In this document: one piece after another, positions 15,443 through 23,811 of the stretch
Position numbering within the stretch: the stretch's first letter is position 1
Layout of the letters: every line of letters begins with the position of its first letter
NCBI GenBank assembly: GCA_035267185.1
Contig: DATFLY010000181.1
Location: 1 to 39,625 of the forward strand
Length of the DNA: 39,625 nt
Direction of reading: 5' to 3'
Source of the DNA: JAUIBE01 sp035267185
GTDB lineage: Bacteria > Pseudomonadota > Gammaproteobacteria > Xanthomonadales > SZUA-36
The notes under the pieces: generated by a model
The model's input: only the letters and a program-made list of their open reading frames with translations
What the model was told of the DNA's origin: nothing
The model's database searches: none
Made by a program: the position numbers and the translations under genes

Positions 15443-16153
15443 ATGGGAGTTTTTTCGAGATTCAGCGATATTGTTAATGCCAATATCAATGCAGTCCTGG
15501 AGAAAGCGGAAGATCCGGAAAAGATCATTCGTCTTATGATTCAGGAAATGGAAGACACGCTGGTCGAAATCCGCTCCGCGGCGGCCAAGTGCATTGCCGA
15601 CCGCAAAGAGCACGGGCGTCGCATCAGTTATCTTGAGCAGGAACAGGAAGAGTGGGCCAAGCGTGCCGAACTCGCCATCCGCCGGGAACGCGATGATCTG
15701 GCCCGTGCCGCCCTTGCGGAGAAACAGGCCATTGCCGATCACGTTGCGCAGCTAAAAGACGAAATGGAAGTTCTCGACAATCAACTCGAGAAATTCAATG
15801 CAGACATCACTCAGCTGCAAAGCAAGTTGAACGATGCAAAAGCACGTCAGCGTAGCATCGTGGTTCGCCACAAGACTGCCAGTTCCCAGCTTTCAGCCCG
15901 CAAGCATATTCACAACGACCGAATGGACGAATTGCTTTTCCGCTTCGAAAATGCGGAACGCCGGATCGACCGGGTTGAATCGGAAGGTGAAGCCATCTCG
16001 ATGGGTCGCGGGAAGGGCCGTACCCTGGCCGATGAAATCGCAGACCTGGAACAAAACGACCGCGTGGAAGAGGAACTGACTGAGCTCAAGAGCAAAGTGG
16101 GCGGCGGGAAGAAAGAAAAAAGCAAAAACGATAACGCTGAATCGGAGGAATAA
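15443..16153 (+). CDS. pspA: Phage shock protein A
   Basis: Membrane-stress effector of the PspA/IM30 (ESCRT-III-like) family that binds stressed inner membrane and, in enterobacteria, restrains the activator PspF. The 236-residue protein begins MGVFSRFSDIVNANINAVLEKAEDPEKIIR, the amphipathic helix and conserved first helix. It is coiled coil nearly throughout and ends in a Lys/Glu-rich tail. ATG 15443 has GGAG eight bases upstream and lies just after the sigma-54 start point; longer in-frame readings upstream would begin before the promoter. pspB begins 3 bases after its stop. Confidence 0.95.
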   Translation: MGVFSRFSDIVNANINAVLEKAEDPEKIIRLMIQEMEDTLVEIRSAAAKCIADRKEHGRRISYLEQEQEEWAKRAELAIRRERDDLARAALAEKQAIADHVAQLKDEMEVLDNQLEKFNADITQLQSKLNDAKARQRSIVVRHKTASSQLSARKHIHNDRMDELLFRFENAERRIDRVESEGEAISMGRGKGRTLADEIADLEQNDRVEEELTELKSKVGGGKKEKSKNDNAESEE

Positions 16154-16156
16154 GAA

Positions 16157-16372
16157 ATGAGCGAAACCATCGCAATTATCCTTCTGACGGTCTGTTTTCC
16201 GATCTGGATTGTTTTTCACTACATAACCAAGATCAAGACTTCCAAGGGACTAACGCCGGAAGACGAGAAAATGCTGAGTGAGGTCTGGGAATCGACCAAC
16301 CGCATGGAAGACCGGATCAAGACCCTGGAGCGCATCCTGGACATCGAAGCACCAAACTGGAGACAGCGCTAA
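16157..16372 (+). CDS. pspB: Phage shock protein B
   Basis: Small inner-membrane partner of PspC. The 71-residue protein has one N-terminal membrane helix (IAIILLTVCFPIWIVFHYI) and a cytoplasmic helical tail with LTPEDEKMLSEVWESTNRMEDRIKTLERIL, the typical PspB pattern. In E. coli PspB and PspC sense envelope damage and release PspA from PspF. Its stop codon overlaps the pspC start (TAATG). Confidence 0.94.
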   Translation: MSETIAIILLTVCFPIWIVFHYITKIKTSKGLTPEDEKMLSEVWESTNRMEDRIKTLERILDIEAPNWRQR

Positions 16373-16791
16373 TGAATGCATTTTACGAGCGTAAGAATCC
16401 GCACAAGCTTTACCGCGACAAGAAAAATGCGGTTCTGGCGGGCGTCTGCGCGGGCGTTGCGGAGTATTTCGGATGGAATCGAAAGGCAATCCGGGTCGCG
16501 TGGGCCCTGCTTTGCGTGGTGCCACCATTTTTTCCTTTCATGGCGATCTCTTACATCGTGCTGGCCATCCTGTTACCGGTCAAACCCGACAATCTCTATC
16601 AGCAGGATGTCCAGCAGGCTGAATTCTGGCGTGGCGTGAGCAATGCCCCGTCGGATGTTTTTGGCTCACTGAGTCACCGATTCAAGGAACTGAATCTCCG
16701 GCTGGAAAAAATGGAAGCATTTGTCACTTCCAAGGAATTTGAAATTGATCGCGAACTCGGTCGCGGACCCGGCAGGAGCGATTCGGCCTGA
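16372..16791 (+). CDS. pspC: Phage shock protein C
   Basis: 139-residue membrane protein with the PspC domain at the N-terminus: YRDKKNAVLAGVCAGVAEYFGW, then a hydrophobic span of about 35 residues ending AILLPVK. The C-terminus is cytoplasmic or periplasmic and helical, with FKELNLRLEKMEAFVTSKEFEIDRELGR. Translation is coupled to pspB by a 1-base overlap. No pspD, pspE or pspF homologue is adjacent. Confidence 0.94.
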   Translation: MNAFYERKNPHKLYRDKKNAVLAGVCAGVAEYFGWNRKAIRVAWALLCVVPPFFPFMAISYIVLAILLPVKPDNLYQQDVQQAEFWRGVSNAPSDVFGSLSHRFKELNLRLEKMEAFVTSKEFEIDRELGRGPGRSDSA

Positions 16792-16939
16792 CCCATTCGG
16801 CGAATCGGCTTGTCTCATGTAGCGCTAAAACGAAAAAAAGGTGAGTCAGAACGTAACCAAATTGCCCCTGTCAACGTCAACCTAAGTAGATAAACAGTGT
16901 CAATAACCATGAACGGTCAACAAACGAAGAGAAAAGGAC

Positions 16940-17113
16940 ATGCCAGAGATGCAAACGCCAATTCAATCCAGAAAGACCGATTCACCAAACAGGAATGTGG
17001 AAATGAAATCCATTGAAGAAAAAATCACAGACATTAAAGCGCCTCTTTACTCTTCACCATGGCTGGCTTTTTTCTACATCATTCGCCAGGGATGGGGACA
17101 AACCCGGCCCTGA
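16940..17113 (+). CDS. Candidate 57-residue small protein downstream of pspC
   Basis: ATG 16940 is preceded by AAAAGG a few bases upstream and opens 57 codons ending TGA at 17111-17113. The N-terminal half is polar (MPEMQTPIQSRKTDSPNRNV), the middle charged (MKSIEEKITDIKAP), and the end is aromatic and hydrophobic (LYSSPWLAFFYIIRQGWGQ). It begins 148 bases after pspC and is followed by a hairpin at 17128-17150. A possible promoter, TTGCCC with TAGATA about 19 bases further on, lies upstream. I recognise no family. It could be a psp-linked membrane-associated peptide or chance; codon choice alone cannot settle it. Confidence 0.45.
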   Translation: MPEMQTPIQSRKTDSPNRNVEMKSIEEKITDIKAPLYSSPWLAFFYIIRQGWGQTRP

Positions 17114-17127
17114 TCGCCCCTTTCCAA

Positions 17128-17150
17128 TGAAATGCCGTTACGGCATTTCA
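17128..17150. terminator. Palindromic hairpin between the small ORF and manC
   Basis: TGAAATGCCG (17128-17137) and CGGCATTTCA (17141-17150) form a perfect 10-bp stem with a TTA loop. The T tract is weak on both sides. It lies where a bidirectional terminator for converging genes is expected. Confidence 0.6.
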
Positions 17151-17170
17151 TTCCATGGCGGTTTGAATCT

Positions 17171-18622
17171 TTAGTCGACGCGTCCGTAAATGTCTTCAAA
17201 CCGTTCAATATCATCCTCACCAAAATAGTCCCCGGTCTGAACTTCGATAAGGTGCACATCCTCGGTGCCAGGGTTCTCAAGCCGATGCAGGGTTTCAATC
17301 GGGATGTAAGTTGACTGGTTCGGTTCCAGCAGGAATTCTTTCTCACCCAATCGTACTTTTGCTGTCCCCTTAATCACAGTCCAGTGTTCACAACGCTTGT
17401 GATGCAATTGCAAAGACAAAACCTGGCCTGGCTTCACCACCAGTCGCTTGACCTTGCAATCATCCGCATCTTCCAGGATTGAATAACTACCCCAGGGCCT
17501 GTGAACGGTCTGGTGGAAGTCAGCTGCCTCGTGATCCAGCTCAGTTAACTGGCTAACCACGTACTTTACATCCTGGGCCCGATCACGATCGGCCACCAGC
17601 ACAGCATCGCCTGTATCCACTATGACAAGGTCGTTTACGCCCACTGCCGCCACCAGGCGTTTTTCACCCTGGATAAAGCAATTCGTGCTTTCCACCATTA
17701 AAGCCTTTCCATGGATTCGGTTGCCAGCAGCATCAGACTCGTACAATTCACTGATCGCCTTCCAACTGCCGATATCACTCCATCCAAATTCGGCACCCAC
17801 CACAGCACAGTTGTCAGCCCTTTCCATCACTGCATAGTCCACCGAGATGCTGGGCACTTCGGAAAACAGCTCTTTTGAGATCTCAAGAGGTTGTCGAAAC
17901 TGGTCCGTCTCCTCCCAGCACCTTTCAATGGCAGCAGATACCTCGGGCGCGTGTTCAGCCAGCGCCTTGAGGAAAGCACCTGCGGTAAAACAAAACATTC
18001 CCGAGTTCCAGGCATAGTCGCCTGATTCATAGTATTCCCGGGCAGTTTCCTCGTCTGGTTTCTCGACAAAAGCGGCAATTTCGTGGCCGGCTGAGTTGAG
18101 AATCTCCACGCCTTTTCGAATGTAGCCGAAACCGGTCTCAGCATGCGTCGGATGGATGCCAAATGTCACCAGGTAGCCCTGGTCTGCCAGCGATGCAGCT
18201 TCATCAACCGCTGTACTGAATCGACTCAGATCCCGAATCAGATGGTCAGCAGGCATGACCAGCATTCGGGCTGATTCACCCATGCGGTTGCTGATGTAGG
18301 TGGCTGCCATTGCAATGGCAGGTGCAGTATTGCGACCCACTGGTTCCAGCAGGAAAGGATGCTGATGCTCCTCGCCTGCCAGGCTGTTGTAGAGATCCCG
18401 GGTGTAAAAATAATAGTCCCTGCTTGTGACCGTAAGGATCGGAGCATTATGTGCCACCGCAAGCGCCCGATTAAATGTCTTCTCAGCAAGCGTCTCACCA
18501 TCCATCAGTTTCATGAAAGGCTTGGGATGAGCGCGTCGTGAAACCGGCCACAAACGGGTTCCAGCGCCGCCGGACAATATAACCGGCACCAATGGTGCGG
18601 CCTCTTTGCGTTCAGTCATCAA
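17171..18622 (-). CDS. manC: Mannose-1-phosphate guanylyltransferase/mannose-6-phosphate isomerase
   Basis: Makes GDP-mannose for polysaccharide synthesis. The 483-residue type II enzyme has an N-terminal nucleotidyltransferase domain (VPVILSGGAGTRLWPVSR, PKPFMKL, VEKPDEETAREY, WNSGMF, DIGSWKAI). The C-terminal cupin isomerase domain has HRPWGSYSIL, LSLQLHHKRCEHWTVIKG, STYIPIETLHRLENPG and a final EVQTGDYFGEDDIERFEDIYGR. It overlaps the end of rfbD by 11 bases and is the last gene of the rfb operon. No phosphomannomutase gene is in the window. Confidence 0.95.
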   Translation of the reverse strand: MMTERKEAAPLVPVILSGGAGTRLWPVSRRAHPKPFMKLMDGETLAEKTFNRALAVAHNAPILTVTSRDYYFYTRDLYNSLAGEEHQHPFLLEPVGRNTAPAIAMAATYISNRMGESARMLVMPADHLIRDLSRFSTAVDEAASLADQGYLVTFGIHPTHAETGFGYIRKGVEILNSAGHEIAAFVEKPDEETAREYYESGDYAWNSGMFCFTAGAFLKALAEHAPEVSAAIERCWEETDQFRQPLEISKELFSEVPSISVDYAVMERADNCAVVGAEFGWSDIGSWKAISELYESDAAGNRIHGKALMVESTNCFIQGEKRLVAAVGVNDLVIVDTGDAVLVADRDRAQDVKYVVSQLTELDHEAADFHQTVHRPWGSYSILEDADDCKVKRLVVKPGQVLSLQLHHKRCEHWTVIKGTAKVRLGEKEFLLEPNQSTYIPIETLHRLENPGTEDVHLIEVQTGDYFGEDDIERFEDIYGRVD

Positions 18623-19544
18623 TACTCAGATCCTCAAGGCAGTCTGATAGGGAAGGCCTCAATTCAGCCGGTTCAATCCTGAATACCCTGGAGATTTTGC
18701 TGGTATCAAGCACAGAATTTCTGGGACGCGTTGCTGCGGTCTGGAACTGGTCGGAAGTCACCCCATCTACCTGGGGTGCACGGGCCAGAATCCCCCTGGT
18801 TACAGCAGCTTCAAAAATCACCCTGGCAAAATCACACCAGGTACATGGCGGCCCGTCGCTGTAGTGATAAAGCCCCGAATCCGGCCGGGTGTGGTTTGGT
18901 CCCTGCCCTGCGCCTGTCATTGCTTCAATGACGACAGCGCTCACCTGTGCAAGGTTGCGTGCCCAGGTTGGACAGCCAAACTGGTCATCCACGACATTCA
19001 GGTGTGAACGCTCGCTGGCCAGTCGCAACATGGTGCGAAGAAAATTATTCCCATGAGAAGAGTAGATCCAGGAAGTTCGCAAAATGACATGGTCACAGCC
19101 ACTCGACAGTATTGCCTGTTCACCGCCCAGCTTGCTCTCTCCATATGCGTTTAACGGTGAGGGTTTATCACTCTCAAGGTATGGCCGATCAGAATGGCCA
19201 TCAAAAACATAGTCGGTTGAGTAATGAAGGAGAAAGGCATTGTTTTCCCGGGCCCAACCCGCCAGCAGGGCAGGCGCGCTCGCATTGATCTGGAAAGCCA
19301 GGTCCGACTCACTTTCTGCTTTATCTACCTGTGTATAGGCGGCGGCATTGACGATGACCCGTGGTTTGACTTCATTGAGTAATCCGGTCACCGCTTTTTC
19401 GTCACCCAGATTTAGCGAATGAAACCGCTGCACCCGGTGCCTGGGAGGGAGCACATCACTCGACACGATGCTGTGCGAATCAGTAAGCGCCGAATTTAAT
19501 TCGGTTCCAAGCTGTCCACTGGCCCCGGTCAGAAATATGGTCAT
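18612..19544 (-). CDS. rfbD: dTDP-4-dehydrorhamnose reductase
   Basis: Last step of dTDP-L-rhamnose synthesis: NAD(P)H-dependent reduction of dTDP-6-deoxy-L-lyxo-4-hexulose. The 310-residue short-chain dehydrogenase fold has GASGQLG at residues 7-13, VNAAAYTQVDKAE, STDYVFDG and the catalytic YGESKLGGE. Its start overlaps the rfbC stop by 4 bases and its end overlaps manC, so translation is coupled. Confidence 0.95.
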   Translation of the reverse strand: MTIFLTGASGQLGTELNSALTDSHSIVSSDVLPPRHRVQRFHSLNLGDEKAVTGLLNEVKPRVIVNAAAYTQVDKAESESDLAFQINASAPALLAGWARENNAFLLHYSTDYVFDGHSDRPYLESDKPSPLNAYGESKLGGEQAILSSGCDHVILRTSWIYSSHGNNFLRTMLRLASERSHLNVVDDQFGCPTWARNLAQVSAVVIEAMTGAGQGPNHTRPDSGLYHYSDGPPCTWCDFARVIFEAAVTRGILARAPQVDGVTSDQFQTAATRPRNSVLDTSKISRVFRIEPAELRPSLSDCLEDLSIDD

Positions 19545-20119
19545 GTCTGCATACCTCGTTCCTCTTCAACGACCGGTAATTTTGCTTGCTCGATATCGCT
19601 GATTCGCGGTGCAGCTGAATCTTTAATGGAAAGGCTTTGTGGCTGCACCGGCCATTTTATTCCGATATCCGGATCATTCCATGCAATGGCCGCATCGTCT
19701 TCAGAAGAAAACACGCGGGTACACAAGTAGCTCATCATGGCTGGCTGATCACCCAAAACGCAAAATCCATGCGCAAATCCTTCCGGCACATAAAGCTGAC
19801 GATGATTGTCGGCAGAAAGCTCCACCCCGACCCATTCACAAAATGTTGGCGAATTGGTACGAATATCCACCGCAACATCAAAAATCCGCCCTTCCAGGAC
19901 CTGTACGAGCTTTCCCTGGGGATTGGGATATTGGTAGTGCAGGCCGCGAATGACGCCCGCGGTAGAACGCGATACGTTTGACTGGACAAAATCTTCAGGC
20001 AAACCGAGTTTCTTGTAGCGCTGCGCGTTCCAGCTCTCCATGAAAAAACCCCTACGATCGCCGTAGACGTCTGGCTCAACGATGATCAGGCCGGAAATTC
20101 CGGTCTCGAAGTGCTGCAT
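19541..20119 (-). CDS. rfbC: dTDP-4-dehydrorhamnose 3,5-epimerase
   Basis: 192-residue cupin enzyme that epimerises dTDP-4-keto-6-deoxy-D-glucose at C3 and C5. Signatures include GLIIVEPDVYGDRRGFFMESW, QSNVSRSTAGVIRGLHYQ with the catalytic His, PQGKLVQVLEGRIFDVAVDIR and YVPEGFAHGFCVL. It lies 8 bases after rfbA and overlaps rfbD by 4 bases. Confidence 0.95.
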   Translation of the reverse strand: MQHFETGISGLIIVEPDVYGDRRGFFMESWNAQRYKKLGLPEDFVQSNVSRSTAGVIRGLHYQYPNPQGKLVQVLEGRIFDVAVDIRTNSPTFCEWVGVELSADNHRQLYVPEGFAHGFCVLGDQPAMMSYLCTRVFSSEDDAAIAWNDPDIGIKWPVQPQSLSIKDSAAPRISDIEQAKLPVVEEERGMQT

Positions 20120-20127
20120 GACCGGCC

Positions 20128-21006
20128 CTAGTGTCCCCGCTTAATCAGCTGCATCAGGTAGTCGCCATAGCCACTTTTCCGCAAGGGCTCAGCGAGCCTT
20201 GCCACTTGTTCGCGATCAATCCAGCCCTGCTGGAGTGCTATCTCTTCAGGACAGGCGATTTTCAGGCCCTGGCGAGTTTCAATCGTTTCAATAAAACTGG
20301 CTGCCTGTTGCAATGACTGGTGAGTGCCCGTGTCCAGCCAGGCATATCCACGCCCAAGCCGCTCAACAGACAACTGACCTTCTTCGAGGTAGCGTTTGTT
20401 CAGGTCGGTGATTTCCAATTCACCGCGAGGAGAAGGCTTAAGGTTTCGGGCGAATTCTGAAGCCCTGTGGTCGTAGAAATACAGGCCGGTCACCGCGTAG
20501 TTCGACTTTGGATTTTCCGGCTTCTCCGCGAGACTCAGCACTCGAAAACTATTGTCAAATTCGACCACGCCATAACGTTCAGGATCGCTCACCCAGTAAC
20601 CGAAAACGGTCGCCCCGCTCTCGCTTTCCTCGGCACGCTGAAGCACATCACGCAATCCGCCGCCATGAAAGATATTGTCCCCCAGGATCAGGCAACTTGG
20701 ATGTCCGGCCAGAAATTCTTCTGCAATGATCAGCGCCTGGGCCAGGCCATCAGGCTTTTCCTGGACGGCATAACTCAATTGCAAACCCCAATGACTGCCA
20801 TCGCCAAGCAGGTTGATGAACATGGATTGCTCATGGGGTGTGGTAATGATGAGGATTTCGCGAATACCTGCTTCCATCAAAGTCGAGAGCGGGTAGTAAA
20901 TCATCGGCTTGTCGTAAACAGGCAGAAGCTGTTTGCTGATCATCTGTGTCAGTGGGTACAGCCGGGTTCCACTGCCGCCGGCGAGAATAATGCCTTTGCG
21001 ATTCAT
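20128..21006 (-). CDS. rfbA: Glucose-1-phosphate thymidylyltransferase
   Basis: First enzyme of the rhamnose pathway, making dTDP-glucose from glucose-1-phosphate and dTTP. The 292-residue protein has KGIILAGGSGTRLYPLT, SKQLLPVYDKPMIYYPLSTL, LGDNIFHG, VVEFD and EKPENPKSNYAVTGLYFYD, all diagnostic of RmlA. Its start overlaps the rfbB stop by 4 bases. Confidence 0.96.
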   Translation of the reverse strand: MNRKGIILAGGSGTRLYPLTQMISKQLLPVYDKPMIYYPLSTLMEAGIREILIITTPHEQSMFINLLGDGSHWGLQLSYAVQEKPDGLAQALIIAEEFLAGHPSCLILGDNIFHGGGLRDVLQRAEESESGATVFGYWVSDPERYGVVEFDNSFRVLSLAEKPENPKSNYAVTGLYFYDHRASEFARNLKPSPRGELEITDLNKRYLEEGQLSVERLGRGYAWLDTGTHQSLQQAASFIETIETRQGLKIACPEEIALQQGWIDREQVARLAEPLRKSGYGDYLMQLIKRGH

Positions 21007-22073
21007 GATTGTGTTGCTCCCAGACCGAGCCGTTCGCCCTGGTAACTGCCATCCCTGACATGATTTACCCAGGTTTGATTCTCAAGATACCAGTCCACCG
21101 TGCGAGCCAGCCCGGCCTCGAAATTCACCGAGGGATGCCAATCCAGCTGACCGCAAATTTTGCTGCAATCGATGGCGTAGCGTCGATCGTGACCTGGCCG
21201 GTCAGCGACGTATTCAACCAGTTGCCTGCGACTGCCAAATTCTGCATCGGGACGGCGATCATCGACAATATCGCAAATGGCATGAACCACATCGATGTTG
21301 GTGCGCTCACACATTCCGCCAATGTTGTAGACCTCGCCCACCTCGCCTGATGAAAGAACACGGTTGATGGCATCAACATGATCCTGAACGAAAAGCCAGT
21401 CACGCACCTGCTTGCCGTCACCATAGACGGGCAGGCGCTTCTTCTCCAGCGCGTTGTGAATGATCAATGGCACCAGTTTTTCAGGAAACTGGTACGGACC
21501 ATAATTGTTGGAGCAATTGGTGGTCAGCACCGGAAGACCGAAAGTGTGATGGTAGGCTCGCACCAGGTGATCGGAGGATGCCTTGGAAGCAGCATAGGGC
21601 GAATTGGGCGCGTATGGTGTTTCTTCAGTGAACGCACCGGTGGGGCCAAGACTTCCATAAACTTCGTCAGTAGAAACATGCAGAAAGCGAAATTTTTCTG
21701 CCGCATCGGCAGGCAAAGATTGCCACCATTCTTTTGCCGACTGAAGCAAATTCAAAGTGCCGACCACGTTCGTCTGGACAAATGTGGCAGGACCGTCGAT
21801 CGATCGGTCGACATGACTCTCAGCGGCAAAGTTGACGATGGCATCGGGCTGGTACTTTGCCAACAGCTCATCAACCAGTGTGGCATCACCGATATCACCA
21901 CGAACAAAGGAATGTCGATCATCCCCGTTCAATGGAGACAGTGTTTCGAGGTTTCCTGCGTAGGTGAGCAGATCAAGGTTGATGATCCGGCAGTCAGGGT
22001 CCTGCTCCAGGGTCCTGAGAACATAATTACCGCCTATGAAACCGGCGCCGCCGGTCACGAGCAAGGTGGTCAT
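21003..22073 (-). CDS. rfbB: dTDP-glucose 4,6-dehydratase
   Basis: NAD-dependent extended short-chain dehydrogenase, second step of the pathway. The 356-residue protein has VTGGAGFIGGNYV near residue 6, DLLTYAGNLETL, AAESHVDRSIDGP, HVSTDEVYGSL, PYAASKASSDHLVRAYHHT (catalytic Tyr and Lys) and NCSNNYGPYQFPEKL. It leads rfbBACD-manC and follows ssb by only 21 bases, so it may share the ssb transcript. The genes that use the sugars (glycosyltransferases, transporters) are not in the window. Confidence 0.96.
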   Translation of the reverse strand: MTTLLVTGGAGFIGGNYVLRTLEQDPDCRIINLDLLTYAGNLETLSPLNGDDRHSFVRGDIGDATLVDELLAKYQPDAIVNFAAESHVDRSIDGPATFVQTNVVGTLNLLQSAKEWWQSLPADAAEKFRFLHVSTDEVYGSLGPTGAFTEETPYAPNSPYAASKASSDHLVRAYHHTFGLPVLTTNCSNNYGPYQFPEKLVPLIIHNALEKKRLPVYGDGKQVRDWLFVQDHVDAINRVLSSGEVGEVYNIGGMCERTNIDVVHAICDIVDDRRPDAEFGSRRQLVEYVADRPGHDRRYAIDCSKICGQLDWHPSVNFEAGLARTVDWYLENQTWVNHVRDGSYQGERLGLGATQS

Positions 22074-22094
22074 GAAGAGATGGCCGGACTCTGC

Positions 22095-22556
22095 CTAAAA
22101 CGGAATATCGTCGTCAACGAAACCATCATCTGCAACGGCATCGGGTTTTTCCTGTTGTTTCGACTTATTATCCCGAAACCCCTGGCTGGATGGGGCCGAG
22201 CCACCACCGCTGTCGCCATCGCGTCCGCCCAGCATCTGCATTTCGTTGGCTACCACTTCGGTGGTGTAACGGTCCTGTCCCGACTGGTCCTGCCATTTGC
22301 GGGTCCGAATTGAACCCTCGATATAGACCTGTCTTCCTTTACGCAGATATTCTCCGGCAATTTCAGCCAGGCGATTGAAAAACACCACCCGGTGCCATTC
22401 AGTTCGCTCCTGGGTTTCTCCACTTTGCTTGTCGCGCCACGACTCACTTGTAGCGAGGCGAATATTGGTTACGGCTGCGCCGCTTGCGGTGTAACGGGTC
22501 TCAGGGTCAGCACCCAGATTCCCAACCAGAATGACTTTATTGATTCCTCGTGCCAT
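22095..22556 (-). CDS. ssb: Single-stranded DNA-binding protein
   Basis: 153-residue OB-fold protein that coats single-stranded DNA in replication and repair. It begins MARGINKVILVGNLGADPETRYT and ends with the acidic tip DDDIPF that recruits partner proteins. In between are the DNA-binding aromatic residues (WRDKQSGETQERTEWHRVV) and a Gly/Ser-rich linker. ATG 22556 has AGAGGA nine bases upstream; a longer reading to 22721 lacks SSB similarity. It is divergent from ispB. Confidence 0.96.
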   Translation of the reverse strand: MARGINKVILVGNLGADPETRYTASGAAVTNIRLATSESWRDKQSGETQERTEWHRVVFFNRLAEIAGEYLRKGRQVYIEGSIRTRKWQDQSGQDRYTTEVVANEMQMLGGRDGDSGGGSAPSSQGFRDNKSKQQEKPDAVADDGFVDDDIPF

Positions 22557-22764
22557 GAGGCAATTCCTCTCCGGGGCCAGAATTTGATCTCTGCCCGATT
22601 GAATTTGGTTAGATTGTGTTAAAAAATGTGCGCGAAGTTTATCACAGTCGACAAAAAGTCCATGTAGGATAGCCACTCGCATTCTGATGCTTGCGGAAAC
22701 ATCAGAGGCCATTTGAACCACAGGCCATTATAATGTGAAAGGCGAGGCAAGGAGATTCAGGGAT

Positions 22765-23751
22765 TTGAATCAGGAAACAGGCGTAATTGATATTCAGCCA
22801 ATCTTCGATTTGTGCGCCGAAGATATGGATGCGGTCAATGGATTGATAAGGGACAGTCTTGATTCAGATGTTGTCCTGATCAGGCAAATTGCTGAATACA
22901 TCATTGGTTCCGGAGGCAAGCGATTACGGCCGATGCTGGTGTGTCTGTCGGCACGCGCGTGCGGCTACCGTGGCTGGGATCATGTACCGCTGGCCGCAAT
23001 TGTTGAGTTCATTCACACCGCCACCCTTTTGCATGACGACGTCGTCGATGAGTCAGACATGCGACGTGGACAGCAGTCTGCGCATTCAGTCTGGGGCAAT
23101 GCTTCCAGTGTCCTGGTGGGCGATTTCCTGTATTCCCGCAGCTTTCAGATGATGGTTGAAGTTGGGTCGATGCGGGTCATGGAGGTGCTGTCCAACGCCA
23201 CCAACCTCATCGCTGAGGGCGAGGTCGAACAACTGCTCAACATGCATGATCCTGAGGTCAGCGAAGAACGTTACTACAAGGTGATTGAGAAAAAGACCGC
23301 AAAACTTTTTGAAGCAGCCTGCCAGCTAGGTGCAGTTCTTGCCAACAGCAGAGACAAGGAAGCCGATATGGCCAGCTATGGCCGTGCGCTGGGCACCGCC
23401 TTCCAGGTTGCTGATGACGTTCTCGACTATAGCGGCGATGGCGAAAAACTGGGCAAGAACGTGGGCGACGATTTGTCCGAAGGTAAGCCCACCCTGCCGC
23501 TGATTCTTTGCCGTAAGAACCTGGCCCGTGATGAACAACGAATGATTGACGGCGCCATTCGTGACGGAAAGGTCGAACACCTGGGTCAGATCATGGAGTT
23601 CATCGTGAGCAGCGGCGCGTTGCGCCGGTCCCGACAGCAGGCCCGTGCATATGCACTGGCAGCCAAGGATGCGATCGAGGGCTTCGAAGAATCCGAGTGG
23701 ACCAAAGCAATGCGTTCGCTCGCTGAGTACAGCATCAAGCGCGAATTCTGA
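22765..23751 (+). CDS. ispB: Octaprenyl diphosphate synthase-type polyprenyl synthase
   Basis: Builds the long isoprenoid side chain of ubiquinone or menaquinone. Signatures are GSGGKRLRPML, the first Asp-rich motif LLHDDVVDESDMRRG, SVLVGDFLYSRSFQMM, the second motif VADDVLDYSGD and GKPTLPLI. A GTG start at 22735 would overlap a perfect TATAAT box (22729-22734), so I prefer TTG at 22765. That start has GGAG 10 bases upstream and yields an N-terminus (MNQETG...) of about the E. coli length. Product chain length cannot be told by eye. Divergent from ssb. Confidence 0.92.
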   Translation: MNQETGVIDIQPIFDLCAEDMDAVNGLIRDSLDSDVVLIRQIAEYIIGSGGKRLRPMLVCLSARACGYRGWDHVPLAAIVEFIHTATLLHDDVVDESDMRRGQQSAHSVWGNASSVLVGDFLYSRSFQMMVEVGSMRVMEVLSNATNLIAEGEVEQLLNMHDPEVSEERYYKVIEKKTAKLFEAACQLGAVLANSRDKEADMASYGRALGTAFQVADDVLDYSGDGEKLGKNVGDDLSEGKPTLPLILCRKNLARDEQRMIDGAIRDGKVEHLGQIMEFIVSSGALRRSRQQARAYALAAKDAIEGFEESEWTKAMRSLAEYSIKREF

Positions 23752-23811
23752 TCCACGCGTTGATTGGGCCAGCTGTGGGCCAGCTTTCTGGCTTTCCTGG
23801 CCAGGCGAAGA

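Noticed and set aside
21378..22313. 311-codon open frame on the plus strand
   Set aside because: It is antisense to rfbB and ssb, both strongly supported, and has no recognisable features.
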